Source: Gnetum montanum
Taxonomy: Eukaryota > Streptophyta > Gnetopsida > Gnetales > Gnetaceae
Length of the DNA stretch: 64,000 nt
NCBI GenBank assembly: GCA_015680685.1
Contig: MNCI01010471.1
Span: forward strand, 62,001 to 126,000
Direction: 5' to 3'
Shown here piece after piece: positions 46,123-57,700 of this stretch (within the stretch, counting starts at the first letter, position 1; each line of letters opens with the position of its first letter). Both the position numbers and the translations under genes were made by a program. The notes beneath the pieces were generated by a model. That model did not search any database and had not been told where the DNA came from. It saw only the letters and a program-made list of their open reading frames with translations.

Positions 46123-46920
46123 CCCACTTTCTTAATTACCCTCAATTTCCCACCTTCTATTTTTTGAGTTCATTGATTCACAAGATCCAATAGAAAATGA
46201 TTATACATATTGTTGATTGCAATTGATCTTATGTTGAGAATCTTTGTTATTATCTATAACTTGCTTGTCAACATTAACTTTAATTCTTGAGTTAATGGTG
46301 TTATCATTAAATAAGGAAAAAATTACCTTACAAGTTATTTGTCCAAATTGATCAACACTTCTTGGAGTATAAGTAAACATAGGAGCTTCATTGGTTTCTT
46401 TATTAGCATTTGATCAATTTTATCATTGATATTAATTTGATTATTCATGTCTTAAGCTTTAAATTATTTCTTTCTATCTTCAACTTTAATATGGTTTTTC
46501 TTTTTCTTAGCATCTTTTTTCTTAAGCATAAAAGGAAAAACATTAAATACATGTTTTTTATAGTGATAAACATTACAAGAATTATGAGGATTATAATATA
46601 TAATTGGTTGAATGTAAGTCTTCATGCCTTCTTATAATATCAATTTTTTTTATGGTTAAGAAGATAGGGATCAAGATTAATAAACACAACCACCTTTTCC
46701 CTCATAACTAAAACCTTAAACTAAGACTTTTAGTTTAGTAATACTAATTTGACTTCATCAACAAGATTGCTTCCACTTACTATCTTTTCCTCGGGGCAAG
46801 AATACTTTAACCTAAGGCTTTTTCTTGATACTAAGGCCAACAAACCTCATAAACGAACCTGAGGCTTACTTAAATGTCAGATTGCTTTGACTTGGGGATT
46901 GATTGATTTCAACCAAAATA
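46123..46920. repeat. Older element flank; right arm of the inverted repeat
   Basis: 46230-46560 pairs in reverse complement with 35770-36100. Beyond it the sequence is AT-rich and no gene is seen. The plus-strand ORFs here are accidental. Confidence 0.45.
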
Positions 46921-47508
46921 TATATATATATAGGAACCAAATGGTGTGGAAATAGATTCTATGTAAACATTGGAACATGCATTATCTATGATAATAGTAG
47001 AGAGAAGAAAAAAATAGAGAAGGGTGAGAGGGTGTGAGGTAGGTGTTAGACCCTAAAAAATAAATAATAATTAAAAAAGTTCAAAATGCATTAGATTCTC
47101 AACATAAGATAGAGAATATAAAGAAAAAGCTCAACAATATTAAGATATTTTTTAAGTTTCATCCTTACAACTATGAAAATAATCTAGCTTCACTTTCATT
47201 AAAAAAATTCCTTTAATGATTTTTACTTGTTACTAAAAAACGAAGAAAACTTTTTATGTCCAAAAATGATAAAGAGGAGAAATCCAGCCATGCTCTTATG
47301 AAAATTGTTAAACTTGTTTATTTTTGGGTGAAAGCATTTTCTTCTTTAAAGCCATGAATCCTTTAAAGCGGTTTTGTATTGCACACCAAAAATTTCAATT
47401 AATGTTAATTTGGCAGGCTTTTTTTGAATACCGTGACTTTATGCTACTTCACACGATATTTTATATTTAGCTCTTGTTTTTGGATGAATTGTCAACGAAA
47501 AACCATGG

Positions 47509-47632
47509 AAAACTAGATTTCAAGGTCAAAGATGGATAGCTGCTAATGGTAAATGGCTTTGATTTGTATTAAAACTAGATTTCAAGGTCAAAGATGGATA
47601 GCTGCTAATGGTAAATGGCTTTGATTTGTATT
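47509..47632. repeat. Perfect 62-bp tandem duplication
   Basis: Two identical 62-bp units (47509-47570, 47571-47632) beginning AAAACTAGATTTCAAGGTCA. Identity suggests a recent slippage event about 0.9 kb upstream of the mannosidase start codon. Confidence 0.9.
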
Positions 47633-47921
47633 AAAAATTAACCTATGCTACCAAGCTACTTTTTTTGTTATGTGAAACCAAAAGAAAAAAAAAAATCCAA
47701 GTTTTTTGGCATGTATTTTAGTTTCCTAATTAAGTTTTGAGTTTGAACATTAGCGAGAACTCACAGCTTTTATCCCATGTTTGCTATGACCAACATTATG
47801 CAAAAATAAATACCTTAGATTAACATCACTTTGCAAAGCACTCCACTGCCATATGTGTAGGACACGAGAGACTCATCATGGGTGTACCTAAATATTTTGT
47901 AAAGGGACACGTTATCATAGT

Positions 47922-48085
47922 GCCCGGCCAGGATGATGGATAAAGTAATAAAAATTTTCTAAAACAATGGATACCGCGATAAAAAATACAGCTGTTAATA
48001 CTGTATTTTGTTAAGGAAAACCTTATCCGCTACGAAATAGTGCCTGGTCGGAATAATGGATAGAGTGATAATTTTTTTTTTCAAT
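47922..48085. repeat. Diverged direct repeat upstream of the mannosidase gene
   Basis: GTGCCCGGCCAGGATGATGG, then ATAAAGTAATAA and CAATGGA, recurs about 110 bp later as GTGCCTGGTCGGAATAATGG, ATAGAGTGATAA, CAATGGA. No known element was recognised. Confidence 0.6.
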
Positions 48086-48310
48086 AATGGATTGAGTGAT
48101 AAACAGTATCTAATGGAGCACAGTGAAAGCAAAGTAAAGCGCAGAAGTCATGCAGTGCGAGTGGGACTCCCTGGCTCACCGTCCAAGCGAAATGCGTAGC
48201 AAGCAGTGATGCTGACGCTGTATCTGCCCAGAAAGCGAGTGCACATTATCAATGGCTGCCGATTGGCACTGAAGCCGATTGATAATTGGATTTCTACTGG
48301 ACAAAATTAT

Positions 48311-48322
48311 TATAAATTTATA
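48311..48322 (+). promoter_or_regulatory. Candidate TATA box of the alpha-mannosidase gene
   Basis: TATAAATTTATA lies about 220 bp before the ATG, which would leave a 5' UTR of roughly 190 bp. The assignment is by position and sequence only. Confidence 0.4.
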
Positions 48323-48540
48323 ATAACTGGATTGGCATTGAAAAACACTTAATCCGCGCAGTTTTTCCAATGACAAATTCAGCAGAGCCTGAGAGCAGCG
48401 TTGCAGCAGGTACAAAGGTTCCGTGGAATCAAATTTGGCGTCAGCAGAGCAGAAGAGAGAAAGGTCCTCCCTACTTACCTGATCAAGGCTTTAAATGTGG
48501 AACACAAACATAGAGGCGCAACTCAATTGAAGAGCGAAAA

Positions 48541-48753
48541 ATGGGAGGTCTTTGTCTACGACGTATGTGGAACGCCTTGCTGCTATTGCTGTGTGCAGCA
48601 GTAGCAGCAGGAGGAGGAGGATTGAAGTATAACACGACAGGTGGTCCGGTGCAGGGCAAGTTGAATGTTCATCTGGTTCCTCACACTCACGATGATGTTG
48701 GCTGGCTCAAGACCGTTGATCAGTACTATGTTGGTTCCAATAGCTCTATTCAG
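48541..48753 (+). CDS. Mannosidase exon 1
   Basis: 71 codons, ends in phase 0 before GTACGT. Encodes the signal peptide and the [16 protein letters not shown] zinc-site motif. Confidence 0.95.
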
Positions 48754-51700
48754 GTACGTAAATGGATACATTGTTTTCGATTCTTCTTCCATCATATCGG
48801 TTTCTTAAGCTTCTCCCTTTGGTATCGTACTTCTGACAATATTTCTAGCATCGGGACACTAGTTACGTAGTCTTGCTCACTGGGGTGGAATCGTCCATCG
48901 AGTTGTAGAGAAGATTTTAGTAAACGTATTCTCGATGCTAAGCTTTTCTGGACCCCTGTTGATTCTGTTGAATCAGAGGACATGTGCTTCGCGGGCGATT
49001 AACAAATAAGAAGTAACGATTCGGTTCAACGTGAGTTACTGCCACTTAATTTGTTTTTTTGAACATCTACAAGTTCGGCATTTGAATACTTGCCATCTGC
49101 TGCCCTTTAAATACTCAAGCTGAGATTCAACGTGTTGTTACATCCGAAAGGATTCTCGGATTTCTGAGGCTATGTAATTGCACACTGAAATCAGTTGAAA
49201 CCCTCCTCAGTGTAGATACTGTTGTTTTCTAAGAATCTTTCCAAGTAAATCCGAATCTGCGCAATTATACTGCACTTTTATGTGTAGAAGACGTGATGCC
49301 AACATAATTTTTTCATTTCATTATTCCTTCCACGATATTAGTCGCACGCATAGTTTTCTCAGATTGCAAGAATGGTTCGTTGTTACGTTCCTGCTGACGA
49401 CATTATAGAATTAAAAACCATTATTAACAAGTACTGCCAATACAAAACATAAACGTTATCTCATCACCTTGCCTATTTCTTAGAATGATTAGGTTAATTT
49501 AAGTACATTTACTGTGTTACACACCAATGGCATTATGGAAAATTAGAAATTCTTGGAAACCATGGTATTTTACCTATGCCAAAGTTTAGTGATGTATAAT
49601 CATGAAAGCAATTTGTTTTTTATTTTTATTTTTTTAAAACAAATTTTTGGGAGGTCTACTGAATATGGAATACCTTGTATGTTATTTTCATTTTCAACGT
49701 TGTGGGTTTACTATGGTGTGCAGGTTGCAGCAGTGCAATATATTTTGGATTCAGTTATCAATGCATTGCAAGAAGATCCAAATCGCAAATTTATCTATGT
49801 TGAAGTGGTGAGAACATGATAACAAGCCAGTTATTCTGTATTTGATTTAGCTGCATATGTGGATTGTCCTCTAATGTTTTTTTTGTGCAGGCTTTTTTTG
49901 TAAGATGGTGGAGAGAACAATCTGAGGAGAAAAGAGATGTTGTGAGGGAGCTTGTTAAAAATGGTCAGCTTGAATTTATGTAAGTGAGGTCGTCCTTGCA
50001 CATGATTCAAGACGGAGGTGGCATAAATCCTTTAATATACTGTATCTCAACTGATATTGTAGCAATGTAGATCTTTTAAAGAATCTATAAAATCTGAGGA
50101 CTATAATGACTTTCCAGTAATGGAGGCTGGTGTATGCATGATGAGGCATCTACCCACTATGTGGACATGATAGACCAAACTACACTGGGGCATCAATTTA
50201 TTAAAAAGGAGTTTGATACATTTCCTAGAATTGGATGGCAGATTGACCCTTTTGGTCATTCTGCTGTTCAAGGATATCTTTTAAGTGCTGAGGTATACAA
50301 GTTTTTACTGGATTTTTTGTTGCATTTTTATTAACTTCTCTGTAATGATAAGAAATAAATGTCATTGTAATAAAATGCCAAAGTTCTTCAAGCTGCCTTT
50401 GTTATAGCCAAAACAGTGAGGTGTTAGCTTAGTGGTAAGACTCTTGATTTGAAAGCTCCAAGTCATGGGTTCGATTCTGATGGGCAATTCTAAAACATTA
50501 TAGGTTTTGATAGTTAGTCACCCAATTTTGCATAACTTCATTCTCTAGGTTGTATGCAAGATTGTACATGATCTCACTGACCCTTCCTAAAATGTGTTAG
50601 GTCCCTCCAAAAGATGGGCACCACAAACCAGATAGACCACCTGTATCGAATTTAAGGATCAGCTTGGGAGCTGCTTAATTTTTTGGCATGATCTTGCTGT
50701 AGGGGCTGAAGATATGAATACTACAATTGATTTTTGCTTGAGTCAAAAACGTAAAGTAGCAGAAGAAGAAAATCCATTGAGAGAGTATCAAAGTTTGAAG
50801 AGTGCTAAAATCATAAAGGATAATTGGCACAGTATCACATAAATAATAAGTTTTTGGATAGGAGACGAGATCTAATACGAGATCTAATACTTGTTCTCTA
50901 TAGTGCATCTTTTGTACCAATTATTTACTTCCAGATACAAAGTAGATAGTAAATTTAATTGTTTTGGTTTTTGAGCGAAGTTTTGGAAGAAATAAAGTAT
51001 TGTTGAATCCAATTTTATGCGGTAGTAGATCCATGAATATATAAACTTCAAATGGGGTTTTATAAGTTTGACTTCATCAATAGGGTTGATTTCGACTCTC
51101 TTGTTACTATGTATGATTTGTGTTTCTGAAAGCAGTGTGTTACTGCCTCCCTGCTCTGATGGATGGGAAAACAGATGTAATAACTATCAATTATTGCTTT
51201 AAAACATTGAAACTGAAATTGCAGTTTTTAATTATGAAATGGCAATTGTGTGTGTGTTTTGTTTTTGTTTTTGTTTGGTCTGATATCTGTTGTAACAATA
51301 ATACAATAAAAAAGAACAATAAACATTGACATATATTCCTGATTCATAAGGCAGGTTCCTATAATTCCATTTTATACTACAGTCTAACCAAACAAGAAAA
51401 TCATACCTGTCCTTATCCTTTCTTTGATGAAGTTAAACTCTTCAGTCTAGCTAGTAATAATATATATAGACTTTCTTATATAACATCCCTATGTTAACCT
51501 CAGTATTCACGCAAGATCTGAGTTATAGAAGAATGCAGTCACAACAAGTCAAAGCCAGGTTTTATTAAAAAGAGAAGAGCATTGAATACATAAGGTGAAA
51601 AACTCTTATATAATTCTACATAACATCCAATAAGATATAATAAAGAAATATACACACCCAACCAGATGTTACATATAAGAAATACAAACAAAACTAGACC

Positions 51701-54700
51701 TCACACATAAGAAACATAGCTCACAAAGAAGAGCATTGTTACAAAGCGCACTACCTTGCCAATTGTTGTCACCATCATCATGCTAGCCTTGTCCCATGAA
51801 TGTTTGAAATATCAATACCTTAAGGACCTAAGAAGTTTTTTGTGATTTGCAATTAAGACCTGTAGTCATAATTTCTAGAACAGAAATATCATAATGTCTA
51901 GTAGAATTTGAAGATCTTTAGCTATTTTCCTCCTTTGAGGGTCAAAGAGGCATTGGACATTTTATGATACAAACTTCATGAGGCATTGTTTGGGGCCTTC
52001 ACAAAAACAGATTTAAGATGGTCAAATTTATTTTCCACGGGTGCATATAGATCCTTAAATTGTTGTTTGTTCCTAATGAATTGAGATCTGCCAGTAGAAT
52101 CAAAACTATATTTGAATGTGCATTTTCAGAATTTTCATTAGGATCATTCTGTTTCTTGTTCAAAGCCAATTTAGTTGCGTCCTTTAATGTTAAGCCTTTC
52201 TGCATCATAGCTGCTTATCTGCATTAAGTTGAGAAATTGGTTATTCTTAAGAATAGGTGATTCAGGTGAAGACTGAATAGAAGGTTATGGAGCATGAAGA
52301 TTGAATAGAAGGATTTTGTATAGTTGAGATTTGAATAGAGGGTTTTTGGTTATATGGATATTGAATATAGTGCTTTTAACTAGATGATGAGGACATCACC
52401 CAACCTTTGTGTAATCCTTAATGTATTGTGTGTGTGTGTCTTCTTGTGTTGTCCTTGTTGGTGATGATTCCAGGGTGTTTTGGCATGCTTTGGGGTGTTT
52501 GGAGCCTATGTTGATGAGTATAGGGGGTTGTGGGGTCAACAGGGACTTATTTGGAGGCCTCTAGATGTTCTAGACCTCAAAATAAGAATATTTTTTTTGG
52601 CCCTGTGAAGATAGACGTCTCTTTTGGAGTGTAGACGCCTCCCCTGCAAGATAGATTCTCCTCTGCATGCAAGACATCCCCTGCAACTCCTCTATACCCA
52701 GGCAATATGTCTTTTCTGACCACAAGATGTCTACTTTAGCGAATAACAGATATCAATTTGTAATTTAAATGTTGGGAAGATGAAAGGTCACACAGGAAGC
52801 CATAAATAAGTGTCCAAGGCCTGAGTTTAGGCAAGAGAGTTATGTGAGAGATTTGGGAGGTCTCTTGAGAGCTTGTGCAAGAGAGTTTGAGAGCAAGTAA
52901 GGGAGAGCACTTGAGAGAGGTTGAGATAATTTCTCACAAGTTTCTTGTCTTGAGCTAATGCTCTAAGTGTGAGCAATTGAGGATTAAGAGGTGACACATG
53001 TGTTCTTTAATATCCTTAAGAGAGGTGTGAGTTGAGCTTGGCTCCTCAATCTTGATGTGTTTCTCTACATTTTGAGTGTTGTCTTAATAAAAGGGAGAAA
53101 TTTGTCCATTCCTTTGTGTTGTTCCTGTTTCCTAAGCTTAAATTGCTTAGGAAACATGTTCAATGGGTCCTTTTGGGTTCTATTGAGGTAGGCTCCACAC
53201 TACTAGATGAGATCTAAGTAAAGGGTTTCTGAGCATGCGACATTATACTACCAGAGTTTTTAAAAAGAATTGAGGATTCATTCTGAAGATTTGCTGTAGA
53301 TTTATTTAGAGATGCTAAATATTCATGTTTAGACTTAACACAATGACACTCTGTCTACATGGTAAGATACCGCACTGGGTGAACAATTGAACCTAATGAT
53401 AACTGGAAGCATACAAATGCATGAGGCCATGCAGGCCATCAATTACAACAGTTTTGCATATTGGAGATGCAACATATTTAATATTCATTATGAATGGCAA
53501 TGAAAACCCTGGAAAATCTACTAAAATTGGCATTTTTTTTTAAGATGTGGCATTCAGATAAATCTCCTTTGAGCATGGCAGTAAAACTATGATAAGATTT
53601 CCTCCCCCCTGCTATGTCCCTCACTTATACATATGCCATAGCGATTTGTTTATAATACAATACCTGAAATTTCCTTAAAAAAAAAAACTAAGATTTGATA
53701 TAAAAAACTGGCAAGGAGAATGAGCAAATATAACATATCTATCTTTTTGTAATTCAAATTCAAATAAGAGGGAAACCGTTGATAGATTCATAACTTTCAG
53801 TTTAGAAATATTGAGAGGATACCAAAGGTGTTGCATCCAAGAATCCAAAGCGGATGGAGATTGAAACTTTCCTACAAAACAGCTCACAAAGGATGCATCT
53901 CTAAGAGAGTGGCACTTTTTCTGAAACATATCATTAGAAAGCGAAATAGAGATTTTATTATATATTTTACACGATGGATCAATCTGCTTTTCAACTCCTA
54001 TTTTTAAGGGGATATTTTTCTGGATACTTGTCTGATTCAAAGAACTGGGATTTGAGGAGTTTTGCATGATATTAATTTCTTCAGACATGATTAAACCAGC
54101 AAATTGAGCATTTCAAAACCTTTGGTTCATTATAACTGTGTCCTGTGATGAATCTGCTATATTGATATTGTCAGGAGTATTTATCTCAATGTTACCTTTT
54201 CAATCTATTTTCTGGCTCTAGATTGCTCAGCTTGAATTTCTATGCTTTGATGTAACACGTTTGTAAATTTACTGCAGCAGCAAATATTGACTATATAGAT
54301 AGAAAACTTGAGAGAGTTATTAGAAATTAAATTACATCCTAATAATAATGTAAGCAGAGATAGACCTTTAGAGATAAATGAAGATGCGTGACATCTTATC
54401 ATCAAAATCATGAATAATAAAAAATAAGGTAACAAACCTATTAAAAAAAATTGAAAGTAAAAATGTACAACAAACCAAATATATGGTTGTTCAAGTATAA
54501 TTTTTAGGTTATGTTGTTGCTTTGCATTATACAAGTGATCACTTCAATTCCAATGCGCTATATTAAGATACATATCATCACCATCATCATGGTTGCCTTT
54601 ATATTGAGATACATGATTTGCGTAAAAATATAGGGCAAAATTAAATATGAGCACAGTAATGAGTAAAGCTTCCAAATGGATTCAATAAAGTTGAAAAAAA

Positions 54701-57700
54701 AATCTTTGTTAAAATTTTTTTTTGGTCCATCTAGATAAAAGAATACTCTTATATAATAACAACACTAATAAAGTGAAAAAAAAAAACCCAGCAATTTTCC
54801 TTTCTCCTTAAAAAAAAAAATCCAGTAATGCTAATATTATAAAACAAAAATATTTATGCGTAAGAATATATAGTTCTGATGAGGGCATCACCCAGCCCTT
54901 GTGTAATCCTCTATGTCTCTTTGATATGTGTGTGTCTTGTTTTTGTGTGTGTCTTCTTATGTTGACCTTTTGATGATGATTCCAGGGAGTTTTGCCATTT
55001 TTAGGGGTGTTTTGGGACTATTTTGATAAGTTTAGGAGGTTCTAGGGGCCATGGGGACTTGTTTGGAGGTGTTTGGAGGTTTCAGCCCTCAAAACAAGCA
55101 TCTTTGTATTTTGCCCTTGCAGGTGAGGCGTTCCAACTATAGGTGAGACATCCCAACTGCATTTAAGACGTCCCAGCTGAGACATCCCACATGATTTTAG
55201 GACATTCCAGCTGTTAACAACCACTTTTGGGCAAGATGTCCCATTCTTCTCTGAGACATCTCATGTGGGTTTTAACGGACATCAAATTGAATGGCAAATT
55301 GGAGGGAAGACAAAAGGTCACACCAAGAAGCTAGAAATAAGAGTCCATGGGAGAAGTTTAATCAGGCTAATCGGAAGGAAGAAGGTTAATCTCAAGGAGA
55401 AGAGTGAGAGAAGAGAGATTTGAAAGGTCTCTTGAGGGCTTGTGCAAGAAAAGTTTGAGTGAGAGGCAAGGGAGAGCACTTGAGAGAGGTTGAGAGAATC
55501 TCTTATAAGTGTCTTGTTTTGAGCTTTAGTTCCTTTGTGAGCAATTGAGGATTGTGAGGGGACATATGTGGCCTCTAAGATCCTTGAGAGTGGTGTGAGT
55601 TGAGCTTAGCTCCTCATCTTTGATGTAATTCTCTACATTTTGAGAGTTTTCTTATAAAAATGGGAATTTTCTCCAATTCACTGTCTTGGTCTTGCTTCTA
55701 ACTTGAATTTTGCCTAGGAAGCTTATGGAATCGGTCGTTTTGGAGTCTATTAAGGTAGGCTCCACATCAAGTTCTTTCCATCGAACTCTTCCTTCCTGGG
55801 ACAAAACATGATGATTGGCCTTTTCAATGGGTTAGAAGCCTGATTTATGCCCAGCCCATCTGATTTCTGACAACTAATAATGAGTCTAGAGAGGGAAACC
55901 TTGAAACTAATATGGTTTCATGTTGTGGGAACAAAGAATTCAAGAAAATTTACTTGAAAATAATTAAAGGTTTGAGATCTTAAATAAAGTGTGTAAATTA
56001 CTTACGTGCCATGATTCCATTACATCAAAGGATACAAAGTACATCAAAGTTTACAAATTAGTAGGGCAAGAGTGAGTTCACATTGTTTAGAACTGAAATG
56101 GGTCAATGGATGGAGATCCCACACAAAGAAAACATTGAGGTTCTTCCTATGTAATACTGTTGAGGATGAATTCTCAGCTATAGTTTGTTTGCAAGGGATG
56201 GGAAAGAGTTATATATACTTTTACATTTTTCCTCTAGGTAATTATGTTGAAGTTTCACGTTGCTTGAATTGTACAATTGCTTTGCTCAATAGATTCCTGG
56301 CATCTTTTGTTAGGCATATTAATAAATTTAGTTTCAATTTCAGCTCTGTAAATATAACAACTAGCAATGTTGAATCTAAAATTATAGATGCACAAGTTTA
56401 ACAGAACTAGATTGGTATTACTCTAATGCAATTCACAGACAATAGTGGTATCAATTTATCTCCCGTGTTGTATTATTTCAGTCATCGATCTGGTTCTTGA
56501 TGTGGCATTTGCTTTTCTGTAGATTCTTGGACATATGAACGTGTAAGAACTAGATTGAGCATATAATACTAATTTTTAATCTCACAAATGCACAAGAATA
56601 CACTAAATCATGATGCCATATGTTTTCTTTAATTTCCAGGGCTTGTTAACGTCTCCCTTAGTCGTAAAACCATGTTATTCCTTCTACTCTGCAGGCTATT
56701 CATGCCTCTTAAGGCAATTACAGTGCCTTAGTCATAATTTAAACTTGCAACTGATTGGTCAACATCTGTTTTTTGTTCATGTTGAGGATATAGTACTTCA
56801 ATAGATGATGTAGCATGTATAACAGTAGGTTATTTGGTTAAATTCCGCTTTACCATCCTTACATATAAATGAGGAAATAGTCTGCTATTAGCATGCCACG
56901 CGCCAGTCTCTTGCACATTACAGTGGGTTACCGTGTCATGGAAATTGGTGTAGTTACATCAGCATCTAGACATTTTCATTAATAAAGATTTCAACAGGGA
57001 TGATATTACGATGGACTTACATGTACTTATGATATAGGTTTATGGAAGCTTAGAATTTGTGTGTTGATTAGTATGGTGTTACAATTTACAAAGATTGGTT
57101 TGAAGGAATGAGAAATAGTATGGGAAATAGTTTGTTTGCAAGGAATTCTTTTGTGCTAGGATATCAAATTGGATAAATTTGTGTGACTGAATCAATAAGC
57201 ACAATTTTACAGTGGAAAACTGAGTTTATTTTGTTCTTCTTTGTGTATTTTTAAATGATAGGTTGGTTTTGAGGGACTTTATTTTGCAAGGGCTGATTAT
57301 CAAGATGTTGCAAAACGGAGAGCAGACCGAACAATGGAGATGATATGGCGTGGTTCAAAATCACTTGGATCATCTGCGCAGGTCAAACCATTCTTCCAGT
57401 TTGATATATTATCTGTTAGACTGGATTTTAATAAGTTTTGGCATTTGAATGATTGGACATTCTGTAATGTTACTGAAGAATAAACACATAAATTTTAAGA
57501 AAAGTTAAATGTAAGATTGCAGGTTTTCACTGGAGTGCTTGCACATCATTACGATCCTCCTAATGAATTCCGTTATGATATTAAAACAACAGATACAGTT
57601 ATACAGGTGACTGTAACTTCCTACTTATTGTTTTCTGACTGTTACGTATTTCACTTGCAGCTAATTTTTCAATTTGATGCAGGATGATCCATTCCTTTAT

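Noticed and set aside
50418-50490. Functional tRNA gene
   Set aside because: A and B boxes are present but no complete cloverleaf or acceptor stem was found; a SINE head is more likely.
52385-55769. One LTR retrotransposon with 0.8-0.9 kb LTRs and a 1.7-kb interior
   Set aside because: Each LTR has its own perfect but different 5-bp duplication, so they are two solo LTRs.
56072-56804. Two plus-strand ORFs in intron 4 as possible extra exons
   Set aside because: They do not match the mannosidase, whose exon 4 to exon 5 junction is already continuous in protein sequence.
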